Assembly: GCF_000424305.1 (NCBI RefSeq)
Contig: NZ_AUJQ01000005.1
Span: 124,001-188,000, forward strand
DNA: 64,000 nt
Direction: 5' to 3'
Source: Pseudobutyrivibrio ruminis AD2017
Lineage (GTDB): Bacteria; Bacillota; Clostridia; Lachnospirales; Lachnospiraceae
A model generated the notes under the pieces. The model was not told the DNA's origin. It saw only the letters and a program-made list of their open reading frames with translations, and ran no database searches. Shown here piece after piece: positions 51,697-60,865 of the stretch. A program made the translations under genes and the position numbers. How positions within the stretch are numbered: position 1 is the stretch's first letter; each line of letters opens with the position of its first letter.

Positions 51697-52212
51697 ATGG
51701 CAGAACCAAATTTAATATATAAAATTACTATACTAGAATTATTGCATCGTAGTGGTTTCCCACTTAGTAATAGTCAGATAACAGATTTCTTCTTAGAAGG
51801 AAATTTAACAGATTATTTTACAGCACAGCAAGCTATCAGTGATGATGAAGAGGCAAATTTAATTGTCTCAAAGACAAATCATAACAATACAACATATTCT
51901 ATTACAGATGATGGACAAAAGACATTGGAGTTGTTCAAGGAAAAGATATCTCCAGCTTTGTCTAAGGATATTAACAAATACCTTAAGGTTAATTCTATCT
52001 CCATGAAGGAGGAGAATTCCTATAAGGCAACATATTTCAAGGCTGATAGAGGTGGATTTGTCGTACAGCTTCGTATTACAGAAAATGATATACCTACATT
52101 AGATTTAAGCTTCCACGTAGGTTCAAAGGAGCAGGCAGAAACACTTTGTAACAATTGGAAGGTTAAAAGCGATGAGGTTTACGCTTCAATAATGGATATA
52201 CTTATGGGCTAA
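51697..52212 (+). CDS. DUF4364 family protein
   Basis: A 171-residue protein of DUF4364, a Firmicutes winged-helix-like family of unknown target. Residues 1-75 look like a winged helix (PNLIYKITILELLHRSGFPLSNSQITDFFLEGNL then ANLIVSKTNHNNTTYSITDDGQKTLELF), the rest a beta-sheet domain. ATG 51697 follows GTGAGGA; a GTG at 51685 is in frame. It lies 33 bp after rho and 26 bp before a histidine kinase, so it may share their transcript. Confidence 0.85.
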   Translation: MAEPNLIYKITILELLHRSGFPLSNSQITDFFLEGNLTDYFTAQQAISDDEEANLIVSKTNHNNTTYSITDDGQKTLELFKEKISPALSKDINKYLKVNSISMKEENSYKATYFKADRGGFVVQLRITENDIPTLDLSFHVGSKEQAETLCNNWKVKSDEVYASIMDILMG

Positions 52213-52238
52213 TCGCCTAAGTATATACGGGGTGAGCT

Positions 52239-54203
52239 ATGAAATCGGTGAAGACTAAAATGATGCTTTTAACAGTATCATTAGTGTTGTTTGTGGAAAT
52301 AACATTATTAATAATAGTCGCATTTATGACAAGAGGTATCTTTGAAAAACAAGATACTGTCATATCTGCGGCTTATTTTTTTGTTCCATTTATCGTAGTT
52401 TTTATTTTAGGGCTGATATATGGTGCATTTGTTGCCAGGGGGCTAATTAGGGTTATTGATGAACAGACAAAGGCTGCCAATGCAGCAAACAAAGCAAAGA
52501 GTACGTTCCTTGCAAATATGTCTCATGAGGTTAGAACCCCAATTAACGCCATTCTTGGAATGGACGAAATGATTATAAGAGAAAGCAATGATGAGCAGAT
52601 AGTAGAGTATGCCACTAATATTAAACAGGCAGGAAAATCTCTGTTGGCGCAGGTTAATGGGATTTTAGATTATTCCAAGCTTGAAGAAGGCAAGATGGAA
52701 ATCTTTGATGTGGAGTACGATCTGGCCACAATGGTTAATACTCTTATCAGTAGTTCATCTACAAGGGCAAAGTCGAAAGGCCTTAATTTTAAGGTAAACA
52801 TTGATGAAAATCTTCCTATGACATTACTTGGCGATGACGTAAGACTGGGGCAGATTATTGCAAATCTTCTTACAAATGCCGTGAAGTACACCGAGGCTGG
52901 TGAAGTGGGCTTGTCTATGGTGGAAAAAGGTAGAGACGACAGCGCTGTGGAAATAGAGGTTACAGTTAAGGATACTGGAAGAGGAATTCCAGAGGATGAA
53001 ATAGAAAATTTATATGTTACCTTTAAAAGAATTGATGAGGAGCATAACAGAAATATCGAAGGAACTGGACTAGGAATTCCAATTGTTATAGATCTTTTGC
53101 ACCTGATGGGTAGTGAGCTTGAAGTTAAAAGCACATACGGTGTTGGCTCCGCTTTTTCATTTGTCATTAAACAAGGCATTGTAAATAACGAACCTATAGG
53201 AGACTACAAAAAACGAATTAAACGAAGCTATAGAAGGCGCAATAAATATACCTTCCCTTCAATGCCGGAAGCTGAAATTTTGGTTGTAGATGATTATGAA
53301 ATGAATCTGATGGTGGCAAAGAATCTGATGAAGGTGTATGACTTTGTTCCAGATATTGCGCAGTCAGGACGAGAGGCAATAACAAGAGCGGAAGAGAAGG
53401 AATATGATGTGATTTTCATGGATCACATGATGCCTGATTTAGATGGCTTGCAGACGCTTGATATTATAAAAGAGCGGGGCTATCTTGGTCCAAAGACTAA
53501 GGTAATTGCACTTACAGCAAATGCAATTGCTGGCGCAAAGGAATATTACATCTCAAAGGGCTTCGACGATTATCTTACAAAGCCAATAGATGCTGAAGCA
53601 TTGGAAGATATGCTGCTTAAATATATGCCTAAGAGAAAGGTACTTAGTAAAGCAATAAGTGATGTTAAGCATGACAGGACATTAACATCAAACGATGATG
53701 AAAGACAGGCTCTTATAAAGATTTTTGTATCTACAATAGATGAAAGTGCAAAAAAGCTGGATGAGTTCAAGGAAAAATCAGATATAAAGAATTACACAAT
53801 AAAGGTTCACGGACTAAAAAGTACAGCTCGTCTAATAGGAGAAATGTCTATTTCCAAAAAAGCAGAAGCTTTGGAAAAGGCAGGAAATGCTGGGGATTGG
53901 GATTATATCGAAAAGCATCATAAAGAGCTTATAGACGAATATCTAAGTATTAGAAATAGCTACGAGGGACAAAAGGCGGCGAAAAAGCCATTAGACCAAA
54001 GTGATTTAAAGGATGCGCTTTATTCTATTATAGAAATGGCAAATGTGTGTGATTTTACATCCACGGAAATGGTATTAAATACATTGGCAGATTACGAGAT
54101 ACCTGAGGGATTGGATGAAAAGCTTAAGGAAATCAGAGCACTTTTAGATAAGCTTGATTATGAGGCTGTGGCTAGCCTTGCAACACAAATGCTAGAAGGA
54201 TAA
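52239..54203 (+). CDS. Hybrid histidine kinase (HisKA-HATPase-REC-HPt)
   Basis: A 654-residue membrane sensor kinase. Two helices (residues about 8-32 and 43-68) flank a very short extracellular loop, so no external sensor is likely. HisKA is ANMSHEVRTPINAILGMDEM (H96), the ATPase lobe NLLTNAVKYTEAGEVGL with DTGRGIPED and GTGLGIPIV, a REC domain with VIFMDHMMPDLDGLQTLD near residue 390, and a C-terminal HPt with KVHGLKSTARLIGEMS. It forms an internal phosphorelay and precedes a response-regulator gene by 15 bp. Confidence 0.95.
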   Translation: MKSVKTKMMLLTVSLVLFVEITLLIIVAFMTRGIFEKQDTVISAAYFFVPFIVVFILGLIYGAFVARGLIRVIDEQTKAANAANKAKSTFLANMSHEVRTPINAILGMDEMIIRESNDEQIVEYATNIKQAGKSLLAQVNGILDYSKLEEGKMEIFDVEYDLATMVNTLISSSSTRAKSKGLNFKVNIDENLPMTLLGDDVRLGQIIANLLTNAVKYTEAGEVGLSMVEKGRDDSAVEIEVTVKDTGRGIPEDEIENLYVTFKRIDEEHNRNIEGTGLGIPIVIDLLHLMGSELEVKSTYGVGSAFSFVIKQGIVNNEPIGDYKKRIKRSYRRRNKYTFPSMPEAEILVVDDYEMNLMVAKNLMKVYDFVPDIAQSGREAITRAEEKEYDVIFMDHMMPDLDGLQTLDIIKERGYLGPKTKVIALTANAIAGAKEYYISKGFDDYLTKPIDAEALEDMLLKYMPKRKVLSKAISDVKHDRTLTSNDDERQALIKIFVSTIDESAKKLDEFKEKSDIKNYTIKVHGLKSTARLIGEMSISKKAEALEKAGNAGDWDYIEKHHKELIDEYLSIRNSYEGQKAAKKPLDQSDLKDALYSIIEMANVCDFTSTEMVLNTLADYEIPEGLDEKLKEIRALLDKLDYEAVASLATQMLEG

Positions 54204-54218
54204 TTTGGAGGACTGACT

Positions 54219-55037
54219 ATGGATTTATTTAAATCGCAGGCTGAGAAAAGCAAGGTTGCTATTGTAAGCTCTAAGGATAGCTTCTCTGTAATGGGAATCA
54301 AGAAAAAATTAGATGAAGCGGGCTATGAGGGAATCTCTGTAAGACCGAGCATATTTCAGCTTGAGGATGCAGTGGATGAGTCTGACCCAATTATTTATTA
54401 TCTTGATGATGATATTTATACAGTTCGAGGCGAAGATTTTATGAAGGAGCTTAAAAATCTTTGCTTAGAGCAGCAGAGAATGGTAATATTGGTTGGAGCT
54501 AAGGCTGAATATGAAAGCGCCATGGAAATCATTCCAAAGTCGGCGATAGTGGATTGGTTCTCACGTCCGGTTGATATGGATGCATTGTTAAAAACAATCG
54601 AAAGTACTATTAATGGGGAAATAGCCCCTGCCAGAAGGCATCATATTTTGATCGTAGATGATGATGTGACCTACATGCGCATGATGCATGAATGGATGAA
54701 GGAACGCTACCAGATTACAATGCTGGATTCAGGAAGCAAGGCTATTCACTGGCTTATAGAAAATCAGGATGTGGATTTGATTTTGCTGGATTATGAGATG
54801 CCTTCTATGGACGGTCCTACAGTTTTTCGAATGCTAAAGGAAGATGCTGAGACTAGAAATATTCCTGTTATGTTCCTTACAGGCAAAAATGATAGAGATT
54901 TAGTTGTTAAAGCAGTGGATATGAGACCAGAGGATTATATCCTAAAAAGCATTCCTAAAAAGGATTTGATGGATAAATTGGAGGACTTCTTTAAGCGCTA
55001 TAAGGAAAAAATGGTAAAATTGACAGAAAGTGATTAA
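54219..55037 (+). CDS. Response regulator, degenerate REC plus C-terminal REC
   Basis: A 272-residue two-receiver protein. The N-terminal half (VAIVSSKDSFSVMGIKKKLDEAGYEGIS; LVGAKAEYESAMEIIPKSAIVDWFSRPV) has the REC fold but lacks the usual acidic pair and DxxMP. The C-terminal half has HILIVDDDVTYMRMMHEWMK and LILLDYEMPSMDGPTVFRML with phospho-Asp, then T/K residues in FLTGKNDRD and DYILKSIPKK. No DNA-binding or enzymatic output is attached. It is probably cotranscribed with the hybrid kinase. Confidence 0.9.
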   Translation: MDLFKSQAEKSKVAIVSSKDSFSVMGIKKKLDEAGYEGISVRPSIFQLEDAVDESDPIIYYLDDDIYTVRGEDFMKELKNLCLEQQRMVILVGAKAEYESAMEIIPKSAIVDWFSRPVDMDALLKTIESTINGEIAPARRHHILIVDDDVTYMRMMHEWMKERYQITMLDSGSKAIHWLIENQDVDLILLDYEMPSMDGPTVFRMLKEDAETRNIPVMFLTGKNDRDLVVKAVDMRPEDYILKSIPKKDLMDKLEDFFKRYKEKMVKLTESD

Positions 55038-55043
55038 GAATAC

Positions 55044-55072
55044 TTGATATTTTAATATTGCCATGCTATACT
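55044..55072 (+). promoter_or_regulatory. SigA promoter for rpmE operon
   Basis: TTGATA (55044-55049), 17-bp spacer, TATACT (55067-55072). It gives a 5' leader of about 97 nt before ATG 55176. Confidence 0.8.
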
Positions 55073-55093
55073 AGTGAAGCTGTTAATCGGGAT

Positions 55094-55154
55094 GAAATAC
55101 GAGTACCTCGTATTTAAACGGCATTATTACTTACAGTTGGAAATTGTAAAGTTT
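55094..55154 (+). promoter_or_regulatory. Structured leader of rpmE
   Basis: AAATACGAG/CTCGTATTT-type hairpin (55094-55114, AAATACGA with GTACC loop) is followed by ACTTACAG/TTGTAAAGT (about 55131-55154). The leader resembles ribosomal-protein autoregulatory leaders in position, but no match to a known L31 leader was tested. Confidence 0.4.
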
Positions 55155-55175
55155 ATTAAGTGAGAGGTGAATAAG

Positions 55176-55382
55176 ATGAGACAGGGTATCCATCCAGATT
55201 ACTATCAGGCTACAGTTACTTGCAACTGCGGTAACACATTTGTAACAGGTTCTACAAAGGAGAGCATCCACGTAGAAATTTGCTCAAAGTGCCATCCATT
55301 CTACACAGGCCAGCAGAAAGCTACACAGGCTCGTGGACGTATTGACAAGTTCAATAAGAAGTACGGCATTGACGCAAAGTAG
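55176..55382 (+). CDS. rpmE: 50S ribosomal protein L31 (zinc-type)
   Basis: A 68-residue L31. [20 protein letters not shown] and [18 protein letters not shown] hold the zinc ligands C16, C18, C36 and C39, so this is the C+ form used with ample zinc. ATG 55176 lies 10 nt after GAGAGGTG; GTG 55167 is in frame but directly follows the site. It begins the usual rpmE-yqhQ-prmC-prfA block, though a terminator follows it. The zinc importer operon lies 5 kb upstream. Confidence 0.96.
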   Translation: MRQGIHPDYYQATVTCNCGNTFVTGSTKESIHVEICSKCHPFYTGQQKATQARGRIDKFNKKYGIDAK

Positions 55383-55400
55383 TTTGTTATTTGGACTCTT

Positions 55401-55429
55401 AAGGGTTGAGATTCGTCTCAGCCCTTTAT
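55401..55429 (+). terminator. Intrinsic terminator after rpmE
   Basis: AAGGGTTGAGA (55401-55411) pairs with TCTCAGCCCTT (55416-55426) around TTCG, one wobble, with TATT tail. The weak tail would allow partial readthrough into yqhQ. Confidence 0.8.
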
Positions 55430-55449
55430 TACGTTAAACGGAGAATAAA

Positions 55450-56388
55450 ATGAAGTATTCGGGTATTGGTGGACAGGCAGTTATGGAAGGCGTTATGATG
55501 CGAAACGGTGATAAATACGCCGTGGCAGTCAGAAAGCCAGATAAGGACATAGTTGTCGAAGTTAAAAACACAAGAGATATTAATAATATATGGCACAAAA
55601 TCCCAATCATAAGAGGCATGGTATCCTTTGTGGATTCACTTGTTATCGGGCTTAGTACTCTTATGTATTCTGCCAGCTTTTTTGAGGACGAAGACGAAGT
55701 CCCTAAATCTGAGCTTACAGAAGAGGAACTTAAAAAGCGTGAAAAGAAAGAAAAGGCAGAAATGGGTGGTACGCTTTTTGTATCCTTTGTTTTCGCTCTT
55801 GCAATCTTTTTTGCATTGCCATATTTTATATCACTAGGCTTAAACAGATTTGGTTTATCTTCAGTGGCTATTACATTTGTGGAAGGAATCATACGTATCG
55901 GTATTTTTATCGCTTATGTAGTCATCATTTCCAAAATGGAAGACATCAAACGTACATTTATGTATCATGGTGCTGAACACAAATGTATCAATTGTGTTGA
56001 AACAGGTTTACCACTTACAGTGGATAATGTTAGAAAATCTACCCGTTTTCACAAGAGATGTGGAACAAGCTTCATTTTTATTGTTTTTATAATTTCAGTT
56101 TTTGTTTTTATGTTTATAACCTTTGATAATGTTTGGCTTAAGCTTGTTTGCAGGCTTATTCTCATACCATTTATCGCAGGTATTTCCTACGAATTCATTA
56201 GACTTGCAGGCAGACATGATAACGGTATAGTTAATATTTTTTCAAAGCCAGGTTTATGGCTACAAAAGCTTACTGTTATGGAGCCAGATGATGATATGAT
56301 AGAAGTTGGAATCACTTCTGTAGAGGCAGTTTTTGATTGGAAGGATTTCCAGGATAAAAATAAGGAGTGTTTTTCAAATGACATATAA
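55450..56388 (+). CDS. yqhQ: DUF1385 family membrane protein (YqhQ-like)
   Basis: A 312-residue membrane protein. MKYSGIGGQAVMEGVMMRNGDKYAVAVRKP is the hallmark DUF1385 start. It has about five helices, and YHGAEHKCINCVETGLPLTVDNVRKSTRFHKRCGTSFIFI, a conserved metal- or nucleotide-like H-x-C region. Its place between rpmE and prmC/prfA is typical, but its job remains unknown. A charged insertion (EDEDEVPKSELTEEELKKRE) follows helix one. GGAGA lies before the ATG; prmC overlaps its 3' end by 11 bp. Confidence 0.9.
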   Translation: MKYSGIGGQAVMEGVMMRNGDKYAVAVRKPDKDIVVEVKNTRDINNIWHKIPIIRGMVSFVDSLVIGLSTLMYSASFFEDEDEVPKSELTEEELKKREKKEKAEMGGTLFVSFVFALAIFFALPYFISLGLNRFGLSSVAITFVEGIIRIGIFIAYVVIISKMEDIKRTFMYHGAEHKCINCVETGLPLTVDNVRKSTRFHKRCGTSFIFIVFIISVFVFMFITFDNVWLKLVCRLILIPFIAGISYEFIRLAGRHDNGIVNIFSKPGLWLQKLTVMEPDDDMIEVGITSVEAVFDWKDFQDKNKECFSNDI

Positions 56389-57208
56389 GCAAGCACTAGA
56401 AAAGGGAACTAAATTATTAGAGTCAGAACGCATTATAGATGCTAAAATAGATGCTTGGTATCTGCTTGCATTTGTTAGTCAGCTTACCAAGGCTAAATAT
56501 TTTCTTATTCAGAATGATGAAATCGACGAGCTTACTTTGTTCAAATACAAAGAAGCATTACTTAAAAGAGCAGAGCATGTTCCACTTCAGCACATTACTG
56601 GTGAGCAGGAGTTTATGGGTATATCCTTCTGGGTTAACGAGCATGTTCTTATTCCACGTCAGGACACAGAAACTCTTGTAGAGGAGGCTCTTAAGGTAAC
56701 TCCTACTGGCAGTCATGTTTTAGATTTGTGTACTGGCAGCGGATGTGTTATTATCTCTCTTGTTGTTTTAGGACAGGGGATAACTGGAGCAGGAATTGAT
56801 ATTTCCGATGAAGCTCTTGCTGTTGCAAGGGATAATGGGAATAGACTGTGCAGCGGAAGAGTAGATTTTATCAAAGGAAATCTATGGAATCCAGTACTTG
56901 GTAAGTACAACACAATCGTTTCTAATCCACCATATATTAGAACAGCAGATATTAAGGATTTAGCAGAAGAAGTAAAAGATCACGAGCCATATATTGCTCT
57001 AGATGGAACAGAAGACGGCTTGTATTTCTATAGAGAAATAGTAGGTCATGCGGCAGAATATCTTGCCTCTGATGGCTGGCTATTAGTTGAAATAGGATAT
57101 GATCAAGGGCCAGATGTATACGCGCTATTTGTGGAAAACGGCTTCAAGGATGTTGAGGTTGTTAAGGATTTGGCCGGAAATAATCGAGTAGTAAAAGGAC
57201 ATCTATAA
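56378..57208 (+). CDS. prmC: Peptide chain release factor methyltransferase
   Basis: A 276-residue SAM-dependent enzyme that methylates the GGQ glutamine of release factors. The SAM motif is [19 protein letters not shown], and the substrate motif is [14 protein letters not shown] (NPPY). The N-terminal domain has [10 protein letters not shown]-like [17 protein letters not shown] and [19 protein letters not shown] 56378 is preferred, with AAGGAG 12 nt upstream; it overlaps yqhQ. prfA follows after 13 bp, the standard pairing. Confidence 0.95.
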   Translation: MTYKQALEKGTKLLESERIIDAKIDAWYLLAFVSQLTKAKYFLIQNDEIDELTLFKYKEALLKRAEHVPLQHITGEQEFMGISFWVNEHVLIPRQDTETLVEEALKVTPTGSHVLDLCTGSGCVIISLVVLGQGITGAGIDISDEALAVARDNGNRLCSGRVDFIKGNLWNPVLGKYNTIVSNPPYIRTADIKDLAEEVKDHEPYIALDGTEDGLYFYREIVGHAAEYLASDGWLLVEIGYDQGPDVYALFVENGFKDVEVVKDLAGNNRVVKGHL

Positions 57209-57221
57209 ACAGGAGGTTATT

Positions 57222-58295
57222 ATGTTTGATAGATTAGAAGATTTAGTATTGAGATATGAAGAGGTTATGAACCTTTTATCAGAGCCAGATGTGGCTAATG
57301 ATAATGCTAGATTCAGAAGCCTTATGAAGGAGCAGGCTGAGCTTGCACCTATCGTTGAAGCATACAAACAGTACAGCGCTCACAAGCAGAACATCGAAGA
57401 TTCACTTGCCCTTCTTGAGGAAGAGTCAGATGAAGAAATGAAGGAGCTTGCTAAGGAAGAATTAAACGAGTCAAAGGCAGAGGTTGAAAGACTTGAGCAG
57501 GAGCTTAAGATTTTACTTCTTCCAAAAGACCCTAATGATGACAAGAACGTTATCGTAGAAATCCGTGCAGGTGCAGGTGGTGAAGAGGCAGCACTTTTTG
57601 CAGCTGAAATCTATCGTATGTACGTACATTACGTTGAATCACGTGGATGGAAGGTTGAGCTTCTTGAAGCAGATGAAACAGGTATCGGTGGTATGAAGAA
57701 CATCGAATTCATGGTTAAGGGAACAGGGGCTTACTCAATCCTTAAATACGAATCTGGTGTACACCGTGTACAGCGTGTTCCAGAGACAGAATCTCAGGGA
57801 CGTATCCAGACATCTACATGTTCAGTAGCAGTAATGCCTGAGGCAGAGGAAGTAGATGTTCAGATTGATGAAAAGGATATTCGTATCGACGTTATGCGTG
57901 CTTCTGGTAACGGTGGTCAGTGTGTCAACACAACAGATTCAGCTGTTCGTCTTACTCACTACCCAACAGGTATTGTTATCTACAGCCAGACTGAAAAGTC
58001 ACAGCTTCAGAATAAGGAAAAGGCTTTCGCACTCTTACGTGCAAAGTTATACGATTTAGAGCTTCAGAAGCAGCAGGATGCTGAAGCAGCTGAGCGTCGT
58101 TCACAGATTGGTACTGGCGACAGAGCTGAAAAGATTCGTACATACAACTTCCCACAGGGACGTGTTACAGATCACAGAATCAACCTTACACTTTACAAGC
58201 TTGATAAGATTATGAATGGTGATATTCAGGAAATTCTTGATGCCCTTATTGCAGCAGATCAGGCTGCTAAGCTTGCAAAGATGAACGATAAATAA
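57222..58295 (+). CDS. prfA: Peptide chain release factor 1
   Basis: A 357-residue RF1 reading UAA and [26 protein letters not shown] opens domain 2, the stop-recognition region has [20 protein letters not shown], and the catalytic loop is [18 protein letters not shown] with GGQ, the target of Prm[25 protein letters not shown] is the conserved C-terminal segment. AGGAGG precedes the ATG. Confidence 0.97.
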   Translation: MFDRLEDLVLRYEEVMNLLSEPDVANDNARFRSLMKEQAELAPIVEAYKQYSAHKQNIEDSLALLEEESDEEMKELAKEELNESKAEVERLEQELKILLLPKDPNDDKNVIVEIRAGAGGEEAALFAAEIYRMYVHYVESRGWKVELLEADETGIGGMKNIEFMVKGTGAYSILKYESGVHRVQRVPETESQGRIQTSTCSVAVMPEAEEVDVQIDEKDIRIDVMRASGNGGQCVNTTDSAVRLTHYPTGIVIYSQTEKSQLQNKEKAFALLRAKLYDLELQKQQDAEAAERRSQIGTGDRAEKIRTYNFPQGRVTDHRINLTLYKLDKIMNGDIQEILDALIAADQAAKLAKMNDK

Positions 58296-58316
58296 GATAT
58301 ATAAGTGGGTGGAATA

Positions 58317-59168
58317 ATGAAGCAGATAATAAAGACAGCATTAATAGTTATTTTAGGAAATTTTGCATACGCACTTGCTGTTGCGTTCTTTATAGAGCCG
58401 TCAGGACTCATTACTGGCGGTGGAACAGGTCTGGCTTTGTTCTTCCACCGTATGTTTGGTTTTAAGACCGTACATGTTACATTTGTTATAAATACAGTTC
58501 TATTTTTTGTTGGCTGGCGCATCATGGGTCGCCGCTTTGCAGCCAACACATTACTCTCAACATTTTGTTTCCCAGTAGAATTACATATAGCCGAGCTTCT
58601 TGCAGTTAGGTTCCCACCAACAGACGATATAGTGCTTTGTACAGTTTTTGGTGGAATTATTATTGGAGCTAGCTTGGGAATTGTTATTCGTACTGGTGCA
58701 TCTACAGGTGGAATGGACATACCACCTATCGTACTCAATAAATTCTTTGGAACTCCAATATCAGGTATGATGTGGGCATTTGATATATGCATACTTGTTT
58801 TACAGGCATTATTTGCCAAGCAGAATTTAGTGCTTTATGGCATTTTGATGGTCATTATTTATACTAATGTATTAGATAGAATGCTGATACTTGGTAAGGC
58901 AAAGACTCAGATAAAGGTTGTAAGTAAGAAGAGTGAAGAAATCAGAAGAGCAATTCTTCAGGATATTGATAGAGGTGTTACAGTTATGTACGGCCGAACA
59001 GGCTATCTTGGAAAGGATACAGAGATAAATCTTTCTATTGTTTCCACTAGAGAATTAGCCAAAACAGAGAAGCTGGTTCACGAAATTGACCCAGAGGCAT
59101 TTATTATTGTAAGCCGCGTTTCAGAGGTAAAAGGTAGAGGCTTCACAGAACAGAAAAAATATTTGTAA
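58317..59168 (+). CDS. YitT family membrane protein
   Basis: A 283-residue protein of the YitT (DUF161/DUF2179) family. Five hydrophobic helices such as ALIVILGNFAYALAVAFFI and LVLYGILMVIIYTNVLD are followed by a cytoplasmic DUF2179 domain (IDRGVTVMYGRTGYLGKDTE then INLSIVSTRELAKTEKL). GLITGGGTGLALFFHR and TGASTGGMDIPP are typical glycine-rich helix turns. Transport function is suspected but unproved. ATG 58317 follows GGGTGG; it is 21 bp after prfA. Confidence 0.88.
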   Translation: MKQIIKTALIVILGNFAYALAVAFFIEPSGLITGGGTGLALFFHRMFGFKTVHVTFVINTVLFFVGWRIMGRRFAANTLLSTFCFPVELHIAELLAVRFPPTDDIVLCTVFGGIIIGASLGIVIRTGASTGGMDIPPIVLNKFFGTPISGMMWAFDICILVLQALFAKQNLVLYGILMVIIYTNVLDRMLILGKAKTQIKVVSKKSEEIRRAILQDIDRGVTVMYGRTGYLGKDTEINLSIVSTRELAKTEKLVHEIDPEAFIIVSRVSEVKGRGFTEQKKYL

Positions 59169-59295
59169 ATCTAGGGTTAATTTGCCAAATAGGGTTTACA
59201 AAATGGCGTTTTTTGTGTTATGGTTTCTATGGTATATTTCATATACAATTCGAACAATTAATTTCAAATTAAAGATTAAAGAAAGGAGAACAGCT

Positions 59296-59376
59296 ATGGA
59301 CAAATCAGACAGTCATGGGCGATTATGCTGCGACGAGGCATTTTCATACGGATATGTAGCTGTTCTTTTAGTATAA
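59296..59376 (+). CDS. 26-residue leader peptide upstream of mgtE
   Basis: AAAGGAG lies 8 nt before ATG 59296. The peptide begins MDKSDSHGRLCCDEAFSYGY and ends VAVLLV. It is rich in acidic and polar residues in its first 14 codons (D2, D5, D13, E14), with CC at 11-12. Codons 13-17 (59332-59345) form one arm of a 14-bp helix that competes with the downstream terminator. Its position and pairing fit a translated regulatory leader; in enteric mgtL, acidic nascent chains destabilise ribosomes when magnesium is low. Homology to mgtL is not claimed. Confidence 0.7.
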   Translation: MDKSDSHGRLCCDEAFSYGYVAVLLV

Positions 59377-59436
59377 AGAGCTTAGTTTTCATGTGCGCTA
59401 GAGAATGTCATCGTCTTAACATGACATTCTTTTTTT
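59332..59436 (+). promoter_or_regulatory. Attenuator of mgtE (mutually exclusive antiterminator/terminator)
   Basis: Terminator: GAATGTCAT (59403-59411) pairs with ATGACATTC (59421-59429), loop CGTCTTAAC, then seven T. Antiterminator: GACGAGGCATTTTC (59332-59345) pairs with GAGAATGTCATCGTC (59401-59415) as 14 pairs, two of them G-U, with one bulged A. The antiterminator's right arm contains the whole left arm of the terminator, so the two cannot coexist. Its left arm lies inside the leader ORF. Confidence 0.8.
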
Positions 59437-59452
59437 ATAGCAGGGTAAAAAC

Positions 59453-60841
59453 ATGGAAACAAAAGAGATTTTAGAGGATAACAAAATCCAAGAGATTATC
59501 GATTTGCTACGCTCTAATCTAGGTGCCGAGGCTTTAATGGAGGCTCTTGACGATTATCATGAGAATGATATTGCCGAAGCCTACGAGGACTTGGATACAG
59601 AGGATCGTAGAAGACTGTTCGGAATTCTAGGTGCCGAGCGTCTATCAGAAATTTTCCCTTATATTGAGGATGTAGGTGAATATTTAGCTGAAATTACACC
59701 AGAGCAGGCAGCTGATGTCTTAGAGAACATGGATGCTGATGATGCGGTTGATGCTTTGGAGGACATTGAAGACGAGGAACAAAGAGAGCAGTTAATTGCT
59801 TTGATGGATAAGGATGCATCTGCTGATGTACGTCTTATCAATTCCTATGATGAGGATGAAGTAGGTAGCATGATGACTACCAATTTCATCGTAATCAAGT
59901 CTAACTATACAGTAAAGCAGGCTATGCGTTCTTTGATTTCACAATCAAAGGATAATGATAATATCAACACCATTTACGTCGAAGACACAGAAAATAAATA
60001 CTATGGTGCTATCGAGCTTAGAGATTTAATTCTTGCTCGTGATTACACACCACTTGATGACATTATCAGTCACAGCTATCCTAGTGTTAAGGCTGATGCC
60101 CTTATTTCAGACACTATCGAAGATTTAAAGGACTACGCAGAGGATTCAATTCCAGTTCTTAATCCTAACGAAGAAATCATCGGTGTTATTACATCTCAGG
60201 ATATCATCGAAGCCGTTGATGATGAGATGGGTGAAGACTATGCTAAGTTGGCTGGTTTGACAGCAGAAGAGGATTTGAACGAAAGCTTACCTGAAAGTAT
60301 AAGAAAGCGTATTCCTTGGCTGTTGCTTCTTCTTGGACTTGGACTTGTAACCAGTTCAGTAATCGGCATTTTCGATAAGGTTGTAGCATCAGTAGCTATC
60401 GTTGTAGTGTTCCAGTCACTTATTCTTGATATGGCTGGTAACGTTGGAACACAGTCACTGGCTGTTACCATTCGAGTACTTATGGATGAGGAAATATCAG
60501 GAATCGAAAAGGCTAAATTCGTTCTTAAGGAAATGCGTGTTGGTGGAACAAACGGTTTCATTTTAGGTGTACTTGCCTTGTTTTTTGTAGCACTTTATTT
60601 GCATGCAATGAAGGGGTACATTTGGGTAGCCGCATTTAAGGTTTCAGGAATCGTAGGATTTTCACTTTTTATTGCTATGATAGTATCAAGCTTCATTGGA
60701 ACCATTATTCCAATTTTCTTCCACAAGATTAAAGTTGACCCAGCTGTAGCTTCTGGTCCACTTATCACTACTGTTAACGATTTAGTTGCAGTTATTACAT
60801 ATTACGGATTGGCTGGTTTATTGCTTGTAGGACATATTTAA
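59453..60841 (+). CDS. mgtE: Magnesium transporter MgtE
   Basis: A 462-residue magnesium channel. Residues about 1-130 are the acidic superhelical N domain (ENMDADDAVDALEDIEDEEQ), residues about 135-265 two CBS domains (VGSMMTTNFIVIKSNYTVKQAM; IIGVITSQDIIEAVDDEMGED), then the plug helix and five membrane helices (IPWLLLLLGLGLVTSSVIGIF; the selectivity region AGNVGTQSLAVTIR; and DPAVASGPLITTVNDLV). It takes up Mg2+ and closes when cytoplasmic Mg2+ binds the N/CBS domains. CAGGG lies before the ATG. It is preceded by a leader ORF and attenuator. Confidence 0.97.
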   Translation: METKEILEDNKIQEIIDLLRSNLGAEALMEALDDYHENDIAEAYEDLDTEDRRRLFGILGAERLSEIFPYIEDVGEYLAEITPEQAADVLENMDADDAVDALEDIEDEEQREQLIALMDKDASADVRLINSYDEDEVGSMMTTNFIVIKSNYTVKQAMRSLISQSKDNDNINTIYVEDTENKYYGAIELRDLILARDYTPLDDIISHSYPSVKADALISDTIEDLKDYAEDSIPVLNPNEEIIGVITSQDIIEAVDDEMGEDYAKLAGLTAEEDLNESLPESIRKRIPWLLLLLGLGLVTSSVIGIFDKVVASVAIVVVFQSLILDMAGNVGTQSLAVTIRVLMDEEISGIEKAKFVLKEMRVGGTNGFILGVLALFFVALYLHAMKGYIWVAAFKVSGIVGFSLFIAMIVSSFIGTIIPIFFHKIKVDPAVASGPLITTVNDLVAVITYYGLAGLLLVGHI

Positions 60842-60865
60842 GAATCTTTATAAACGGGGGTGCTT

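Noticed and set aside
59182-59376. 64-codon ORF before mgtE
   Set aside because: No ribosome site at its start; the internal ATG 59296 with AAAGGAG is the real start of a short leader.
59168-59452. M-box magnesium riboswitch before mgtE
   Set aside because: The space before the leader ORF is only about 130 nt, AT-rich and lacks the M-box stems I would expect.
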